A DNA stretch of 10,646 nucleotides from Leptospirales bacterium (GTDB taxonomy: Bacteria > Spirochaetota > Leptospiria > Leptospirales > Leptonemataceae): NCBI GenBank assembly GCA_014238825.1, contig JABAAI010000024.1, positions 1-10,646 of the forward strand. The letters run 5' to 3'. Below, one piece after another: positions 6,018 to 10,646 of this stretch. Both the position numbers and the translations under genes were made by a program. The notes beneath the pieces were generated by a model. It had not been told where the DNA came from and made no database searches. It saw only the letters and a list, made by a program, of their open reading frames with translations. Position 1 is the stretch's first letter, and each line of letters starts with the position of its first letter.

Positions 6018-7619
6018 TTAAAGGCGTTCTGTCTTTTCTTTTGCTAGTAGACGAGATGCCCTTAGGACAGAGCTCATTGTTGCAATTTGTGGATTTACGC
6101 CTAGTCCGGTGGGATACCAAGAGGCATCCATTACAAAAATATTCGAGTGTCCATAGAGTTCAAAATTAGGGGCGATTGCACCTTGTCTAGGGCTTGCTGC
6201 CGCTTGGATGGATCCATGTGGATGAGCAGAAAAAATACGCATTCTCCCCGGTGCTAAATCTTGATTGAGAATCCAATTATAATTATTTTTCTTTTGGACA
6301 GGATAAGGACTTGCTTTCTCGGTGAAGGGGAAAATCAATTCTATGGCACCAGCTTCTGTTTGGACTTGAGCTAATTTCGATAGTCCCCGTAAAAGATTTT
6401 TACCATCTTTAGGACCTATTGTATAATGTACCTTGCGCTTTCCCCATTCCCACTCCACCCGACCTTGTGTTTCTCCATCGGCACCGTCGCGCACCAGTGC
6501 AATCCCAGCATGCATGTATAAATAATCATTGGCAATCTTAAAACTATCTGCTCCATATAGTGGAATAGAAGAAAAGACAGAAGCTGGTCGGGCCGGGGCA
6601 ACTTCAAGCCAAAAACCATAGTCCTTAGTTTCTTTTTTAGTTTTATTTTCCTTAATCACTATTGATTGAGGTGGTCCTGTGTGCATATTGATTTTTTTTG
6701 GATATCGTGCTAGGATAGCAGCTGTGGGATGTAGTTTTAGATTACGACCTACCCATTCATTCCCTAAATCAGATCGCTGTAGTAATGCAGGCCCTTCAAT
6801 AGCTCCTGCGCTTAGAATAACTACTGGGGCTTCTATTTCTATATTCTCAAAAATACTTTTATTTTCTGAATACTTTGTATAAGGATCTGCTTCAAAAGTG
6901 GCATAGACTTGTTTCTTTTTACCATCTTTTATTTTTGTAACACGCATATTGCTAATTACCCGCGCTCCATTTTTGAGAGCATCTGGAATATAAGTCAAAA
7001 ACATAGACTGCTTAGCATTTATGGGACAACCCAGCCCACAACGACCTAGACCGATGCAATTACGACTGCTATTTTTAAGAATTTCCGGTGCCATATCTAA
7101 GATACGGCCGCCACGTGCTAGTACGGAATTATTTTCATTGATAAGTTTAGAGGGAACTTGATGTGCTCCCACCCGAAGGCTAACTTCTTTTATATAAGGT
7201 GAAATCTCATTCTCATCATATCCATCTAAGCCAAATTCATCGCGCCATTCTTGTGTTGTAGAAAGCGATGGGTAAAGACAGGTTTGCCAGTTGACAGTTG
7301 TTGAGCCACCAAGAGACCGTCCTTGTAAAATCCCGACACTAAAATTTTCTACAGTTATATTACCACCATCTCTATATAGTCTTGCATAAGATAGAAATTC
7401 ATCATTGGTGAATTCAGCAGGTGTAAAATAAGAACCTTCCTCAAGTAAAACTACTTGCCAACCATTGCGTGATAGCTCAGCTGCAGCAACAGCACCGCCA
7501 GCTCCAGAGCCAATAATAACGACATCACTTTTTAGCTTTAAGGTCTGAGTTGTTTTATACTCTGGAAATTCTTTTCGAAGCTTTACATGCTCCCTTGGTG
7601 TTATTACATTATTTCCCAT
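6018..7619 (-). CDS. GMC-family FAD-dependent oxidoreductase
   Basis: This flavoenzyme (533 aa) of the glucose-methanol-choline family most likely oxidises an alcohol or sterol-like substrate; the substrate cannot be read from sequence. The Rossmann motif V-I-I-G-S-G-A-G-G-A (34-43) binds FAD, with the acidic L-L-E-E-G end of strand 2 at 58-62. The GMC signature G-R-S-L-G-G-S-T-T-V-N-W is at 100-111. A Cys-rich segment C-I-G-L-G-R-C-G-L-G-C-P (188-199) is typical of the bacterial subfamily related to gluconate dehydrogenase and cholesterol oxidase. The C-terminal GMC domain carries S-A-H-P-H-G (464-469) and G-V-N-P-Q (507-511), giving the likely catalytic His and Asn. No signal peptide is visible, so export would need its partner. 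Its start overlaps the upstream small-subunit gene by 11 bp, implying coupled translation. Its stop codon lies 8 nt from the tmRNA 3' end. Confidence 0.92.
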   Translation of the reverse strand: MGNNVITPREHVKLRKEFPEYKTTQTLKLKSDVVIIGSGAGGAVAAAELSRNGWQVVLLEEGSYFTPAEFTNDEFLSYARLYRDGGNITVENFSVGILQGRSLGGSTTVNWQTCLYPSLSTTQEWRDEFGLDGYDENEISPYIKEVSLRVGAHQVPSKLINENNSVLARGGRILDMAPEILKNSSRNCIGLGRCGLGCPINAKQSMFLTYIPDALKNGARVISNMRVTKIKDGKKKQVYATFEADPYTKYSENKSIFENIEIEAPVVILSAGAIEGPALLQRSDLGNEWVGRNLKLHPTAAILARYPKKINMHTGPPQSIVIKENKTKKETKDYGFWLEVAPARPASVFSSIPLYGADSFKIANDYLYMHAGIALVRDGADGETQGRVEWEWGKRKVHYTIGPKDGKNLLRGLSKLAQVQTEAGAIELIFPFTEKASPYPVQKKNNYNWILNQDLAPGRMRIFSAHPHGSIQAAASPRQGAIAPNFELYGHSNIFVMDASWYPTGLGVNPQIATMSSVLRASRLLAKEKTERL

Positions 7620-8127
7620 TTAGGTAGCCTGTATAACGTAGGAACTCTGGCTCGCTTGCTAGCAAAAGAAAGCAGAGAGAGCATAGTAAATTATAGATGC
7701 TACGTTTTGTTTCTGATTTAGAATCTCTCCAGCTAAGCAAACGCTGCTTCCTTTCTTTGGGAGCTAAACTGCTTAGTGGAGTCAAGCTAAAATCTAAAGC
7801 GAGACTCACCACATAAGAAGAACCTACGTTTATCAATTCGTGAATATTACTGCGGTGAGGATTGGGGAGTGGCTGGGGATGGCCGTAGAGATAATTATCT
7901 AAGCTCATTCCTATATTAAAATTTTTGATTGGATTTTTTTCTAAAAATATCTCTCCGATAGCATTTATATTTTGGTAATCACTTGTACTAATACCAGCTA
8001 AGTTATTAGGATTATCCCGACAATGAATAGTTTTACCTAGAAATGAACAAAGGGCGAAAGTTTTTAATATTATTCCTATAAAAGAGCTACGACTATAAAC
8101 TTTTCTATTATTGAGATTTATTTCCAT
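7609..8127 (-). CDS. Small partner protein of the GMC oxidoreductase (gluconate 2-dehydrogenase subunit 3-like)
   Basis: The protein has 172 aa. The C-terminal half has the pattern seen in small subunits that accompany GMC dehydrogenases: a leucine-rich helix, L-S-S-L-A-P-K-E-R-K-Q-R-L-L-S-W (117-132), then R-S-I-Y-N-L-L and a closing T-G-Y-L-N-G near the end. I assign it from this pattern and from its position directly upstream of, and overlapping, the GMC gene. Family members usually carry a twin-arginine signal and escort the flavoprotein outwards. Here the N-terminus reads S-R-S-S-F-I-G (12-18) before a hydrophobic stretch (about 16-30), so the second Arg of the Tat motif is missing. Cys27 and Cys36 lack a good lipobox. 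Membrane insertion, a Sec-type signal, or loss of export are all possible. The start at 8127 follows a 55-nt gap after nadA. Confidence 0.65.
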   Translation of the reverse strand: MEINLNNRKVYSRSSFIGIILKTFALCSFLGKTIHCRDNPNNLAGISTSDYQNINAIGEIFLEKNPIKNFNIGMSLDNYLYGHPQPLPNPHRSNIHELINVGSSYVVSLALDFSLTPLSSLAPKERKQRLLSWRDSKSETKRSIYNLLCSLCFLLLASEPEFLRYTGYLNGK

Positions 8128-8138
8128 CAGTTAATTTC

Positions 8139-8150
8139 ATTGTATACAAT
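8139..8150. promoter_or_regulatory. Perfect 12-bp palindrome in front of the dehydrogenase pair
   Basis: ATTGTATACAAT is a perfect inverted repeat 11 bp upstream of the small-subunit start on the - strand. It contains -10-like strings (TATACA or TACAAT), but no well-spaced -35 is visible. It could be an operator for a dimeric regulator or a chance AT-rich palindrome. If functional, it would separate control of the dehydrogenase pair from mreCD-nadA. Confidence 0.3.
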
Positions 8151-8182
8151 ATTATTATTAAAAATAAAAAACAACAACTTTT

Positions 8183-9220
8183 TTATAAACTAAGGTTTAG
8201 CATCTTATCTAATGCTTTTTTTGCTGGTATCGCAATATGAGAGGGAACACTTACTTGGTATCTTTCATGGACTAGGGCATCCCTTACCCCTTTAAGTGTA
8301 ATGCGTTTCATGTGGGGGCAGGTGTGACAACTAGAAATAAAATTATGCTCTGGGAATTCAGTTTTTAGGTTATCAGCCATCCCACATTCAGTAAGCAAGA
8401 GTACATTTTTATTATCTCCTTTTTTTATAAAATGAGATACTTGGGAGGTGCTACCAGAAAAATCAGCTTCTTGGATCACTTCTGGAGTACATTCAGGATG
8501 TGCTATGACGGTAATATCTGAGAATTGGGCACGCTGGGCTATTACATCATCTGCTTGATACTGTTCGTGGACCATGCACTTCCCTTTTTCCCAGCTTATG
8601 ATTTCTTTTGTACTTTGATTTCTAACATTTTGGGCTAAAAATTCATCTGGTAAAAAGATTACACGTTTGTCAGGAAGGCTTTCGATAACAGCGAGGGCAT
8701 TGGCACTAGTGCATGTTATATCTGTTTCTGCTTTTACTTCTGCTGAGCAGTTAACATAAGTTACTACAGGGGTATTAGGATATTTTTTCTTTAGCTGACG
8801 TACATCATTAGCATTGATACTCTCTGATAGAGAACAACCAGCACTCAAATCAGCGATTAGGACTTTGCGTTCTGGATTTAATATAGCGGCTGTTTCAGCC
8901 ATAAAATGAACACCATTAAATAAAATAATATCTGCTTTTATTTGACTAGACTTCTTTGCTAGATATAGAGAATCACCAACGAAATCAGATACTCCATGAT
9001 AGATATCTGGTGTCATATAATTATGACTTAAAATAAGGGCATTCTTTTGTTTTTTCAGCTCATGGATTTCTTCTATGAATGGAATGGCTGAGTCTATTTC
9101 ATGTTCTAGAAAGGTAGCAGATAATTTTTCTTTTATCTCATTGATAGAATTGTTGATAGCATTGTCGCTAGTCTTAGCGAGTGCGGTGCAATTATTTTTT
9201 TGTGATAATGGAATTTTCAT
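8183..9220 (-). CDS. nadA: Quinolinate synthase A
   Basis: NadA is a cytoplasmic 4Fe-4S enzyme that condenses iminoaspartate (from NadB) with dihydroxyacetone phosphate to quinolinate, the precursor of NAD. All hallmarks are present in 345 aa: S-H-N-Y (65-68), G-D-S (82-84), G-V-H-F-M-A-E-T-A (103-111), Y-V-N-C-S-A-E-V-K-A (155-164), H-P-E-C (241-244), S-T-S-Q (257-260) and T-E-C-G-M (277-281). The three cluster ligands are Cys129 (S-A-G-C-S), Cys244 (H-P-E-C) and Cys301 (C-H-T-C-P); Cys298 is an extra nearby cysteine. About 40 poorly conserved residues precede the core, and the start codon overlaps the mreD stop (ATGA, 4 bp), which supports this start and translational coupling. nadB and nadC are not in the window. 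Confidence 0.96.
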   Translation of the reverse strand: MKIPLSQKNNCTALAKTSDNAINNSINEIKEKLSATFLEHEIDSAIPFIEEIHELKKQKNALILSHNYMTPDIYHGVSDFVGDSLYLAKKSSQIKADIILFNGVHFMAETAAILNPERKVLIADLSAGCSLSESINANDVRQLKKKYPNTPVVTYVNCSAEVKAETDITCTSANALAVIESLPDKRVIFLPDEFLAQNVRNQSTKEIISWEKGKCMVHEQYQADDVIAQRAQFSDITVIAHPECTPEVIQEADFSGSTSQVSHFIKKGDNKNVLLLTECGMADNLKTEFPEHNFISSCHTCPHMKRITLKGVRDALVHERYQVSVPSHIAIPAKKALDKMLNLSL

Positions 9221-9744
9221 TTTGGTGTATTGGATTGGCTTCTATATACCCAAGTCAGTAATGTGAAGCATATTGGAGCAATTAGAGCCGAGTATATTGC
9301 TGTACCGAGGATAGGATAATTTCTATTAAAGTTGTCAACTATTACATATAAGGACCAAGTAAAGAATCTTGAAATAATTACAGTTATCAAAATTAGAAAA
9401 ATTATTTGTACACTGTGTTGTTTTTCAAAGTACTGACTAAGACGTCCAACTGTATAGCCTATTATGGCATAGATAGAGGAATGTACTCCAAGAATAGCAC
9501 TAAAGTATCCAGAATGTTCATCTAAAATCCAATTTGAACCATCTTCTAAAAGACCTCCAAAAAAACCAATCCATATCCCAAAGAACTCTTTGCGATGTAA
9601 AGAAAAGAAAACAATAAATATCAAAACAAAATCTGGGTATATTAATCCAGTATTCAAAAAATGAAATTCTAGGCTGAGGAACTGTATCTCTTTTAAAATA
9701 TAAGATGTGATTAAGCCAATGGCGAATATTAAAAATTCTAACAT
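9217..9744 (-). CDS. mreD: Rod shape-determining protein MreD
   Basis: MreD is an inner-membrane part of the elongasome that works with MreC, MreB, RodA and PBP2 to build the lateral cell wall. The protein is 175 aa and strongly hydrophobic, with about six membrane segments (roughly 2-18, 33-49, 54-68, 83-100, 111-136 and 146-167). The Y-P-D-F-V-L-I segment (36-42) and F-G-G-L-L-E-D (62-68) match the MreD pattern of P-D near helix 2 and G-L-x-x-D after helix 3. Position directly downstream of mreC (63-nt gap) confirms the call. An AAGGA lies about 11 nt before the ATG, a rather long spacing. The stop overlaps the nadA start. Confidence 0.88.
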   Translation of the reverse strand: MLEFLIFAIGLITSYILKEIQFLSLEFHFLNTGLIYPDFVLIFIVFFSLHRKEFFGIWIGFFGGLLEDGSNWILDEHSGYFSAILGVHSSIYAIIGYTVGRLSQYFEKQHSVQIIFLILITVIISRFFTWSLYVIVDNFNRNYPILGTAIYSALIAPICFTLLTWVYRSQSNTPK

Positions 9745-9807
9745 AAATTATTATTTCCTTTTATAATACAGAGAAAGATAGCAAGATATTTTTTATATTA
9801 GTGTTTA

Positions 9808-10646
9808 TTATTGACTTAAGTTTTGAATTATTCGCGGTGTAGTTTGCTTTTCTTTTGTAGTATCAATATTTTTCTTAGGACTTGGAATATTTGTGGTCTT
9901 TGATTTATTTTTTTTCTGCTTTATTTTTTTAACTTTATCTTTCTTTGAAAGTTTTGGGAACACAGTTTCACCAAATTCTGTTTGTAAGTAATCTTCCCAA
10001 CGTAATTCATCTTTTTGCTTTTTAGTTTTTTTCCAATTTGCTACTTCTTTACGAATCACAGAGACATAGTTTAGTTCGCTAATTTTAACAAATGGCTTAA
10101 TGTATGCTGTCTTAAAACCATTTTTTCGAGCACCGGTACCAGAAATAAGACCAATTGGTATTCCAGAAGGGAATACGCCGCCAGCACCGCTTGTGAGGAT
10201 TTTTACACCCTTTTTTAAAGCTGATTCTGATTGGGTAAATACAGCTTTATCAGAGCCAAAGTCACTAGTAATATATGTTAGCAAAACTTCGTTAAAACGC
10301 CCTGAGTTACCACTTAAGATAGCCCATTCCTGACTTTCATCAATCCTAACACCAATTTCAAAGTTAGGATGGGTGAATGGCTGTACAATAGACGTTCTCT
10401 CTTCTGCGAAAATAATTATTCCAACCATGCCACGAATGATATTATTTTGTTTATCATGGGTACTTGCGATGACAGGCATTAGGGCTTTACAACCATCTTT
10501 TTTCCCTTTTCCAATAATAATTCTAGGACTGATAGGACTGAGGCGTACTGAGAGTACCTCTGCTTTGATTTCAGGATAGATGCTAAGTGGCCTAATTTTT
10601 AGTGCCTCACGCAAATATTTATTTTGATGATAGAGAAAGTCTAACT
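9808..10646 (-). CDS. mreC: Rod shape-determining protein MreC (5' end outside window), with a Lys-rich C-terminal extension
   Basis: The reading frame stays open through the right edge, adding 10 residues in front of the TTG at 10612-10614. That TTG encodes a leucine in the expected coiled-coil region (L-x-E-A-L) and is not the start. The missing part should hold the membrane anchor and most of the coiled coil. The visible part is the periplasmic MreC beta-domain core: A-E-V-L-S-V, then R-I-I-I-G-K-G-K-K-D-G, M-P-V-I-A, G-M-V-G, L-T-S-G-A-G-G-V-F-P-S-G-I-P-I-G, and Y-V-S-V-I-R-K. It scaffolds cell-wall synthesis through MreB, MreD and PBP2. The conserved core ends about 80 residues before the stop; the rest is a linker plus a low-complexity Lys/Thr/Pro tail. 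mreD follows after 63 nt. mreB is expected to the right of the window. Confidence 0.92.
   Translation of the reverse strand, partial: LDFLYHQNKYLREALKIRPLSIYPEIKAEVLSVRLSPISPRIIIGKGKKDGCKALMPVIASTHDKQNNIIRGMVGIIIFAEERTSIVQPFTHPNFEIGVRIDESQEWAILSGNSGRFNEVLLTYITSDFGSDKAVFTQSESALKKGVKILTSGAGGVFPSGIPIGLISGTGARKNGFKTAYIKPFVKISELNYVSVIRKEVANWKKTKKQKDELRWEDYLQTEFGETVFPKLSKKDKVKKIKQKKNKSKTTNIPSPKKNIDTTKEKQTTPRIIQNLSQ

Noticed and set aside
5839..6120. Open frame of 93 codons on the - strand covering the tmRNA
   Set aside because: It lies antisense to the structured 3' half of tmRNA and the end of GMC; spurious translations across the T arm of tRNA-like genes are common.
5966..6169. Open frame of 67 codons on the + strand across the tmRNA 3' end
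   Set aside because: It overlaps the tmRNA tRNA-like domain and the GMC gene antisense, and has no ribosome binding site or protein-like features.
10612..10614. TTG as the start codon of mreC
   Set aside because: The frame continues upstream to the window edge with coiled-coil-like residues, and MreC must have an N-terminal membrane anchor that is absent after this codon.

Overview
The window looks like chromosomal DNA from a low-GC (roughly one third G+C by eye) bacterium with a Gram-negative-type cell plan. It is mostly housekeeping genes. The best lineage guess is a spirochaete near the Leptospirales. This rests on the tmRNA tag ANNEYSLAA, which resembles the leptospiral tag as I remember it. 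It also rests on the general look of GlyA, IF3 and MreC, and on a GMC oxidoreductase with a small partner protein. This is inference; a low-GC deltaproteobacterium is the main alternative.

Left half, + strand (1-6009). The window opens inside a very large Asn/Ser-rich, probably extracytoplasmic protein of unknown function; its reading frame is open to the left edge. A promoter-like site follows, then a lipoate-protein ligase/octanoyltransferase family gene, glyA (serine hydroxymethyltransferase), infC (translation initiation factor IF3, with a repeat-grown Lys/Gln-rich tail) and ssrA (tmRNA). The lipoate gene and glyA plausibly meet in glycine/one-carbon metabolism, because the glycine cleavage H protein needs lipoate. 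infC and ssrA are both translation genes, but infC is not followed by the usual rpmI-rplT.

Right half, - strand (6018-10646). Read from the right edge leftwards: mreC (5' end outside the window) and mreD (rod-shape elongation machinery), nadA (quinolinate synthase, overlapping mreD by 4 bp), a small protein resembling gluconate 2-dehydrogenase subunit 3, and a GMC-family FAD oxidoreductase overlapping it by 11 bp. The last two look like a co-translated dehydrogenase pair.

The two halves converge with only 8 nt between the 3' end of tmRNA and the stop codon of the GMC gene, and no obvious intrinsic terminator lies there. No CRISPR array, insertion sequence, phage gene or tRNA gene was seen, and no gene-free stretch exceeds 300 bases apart from the tmRNA gene itself. 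I found no clear new multi-gene system. The least explained item is the giant protein at the left edge.
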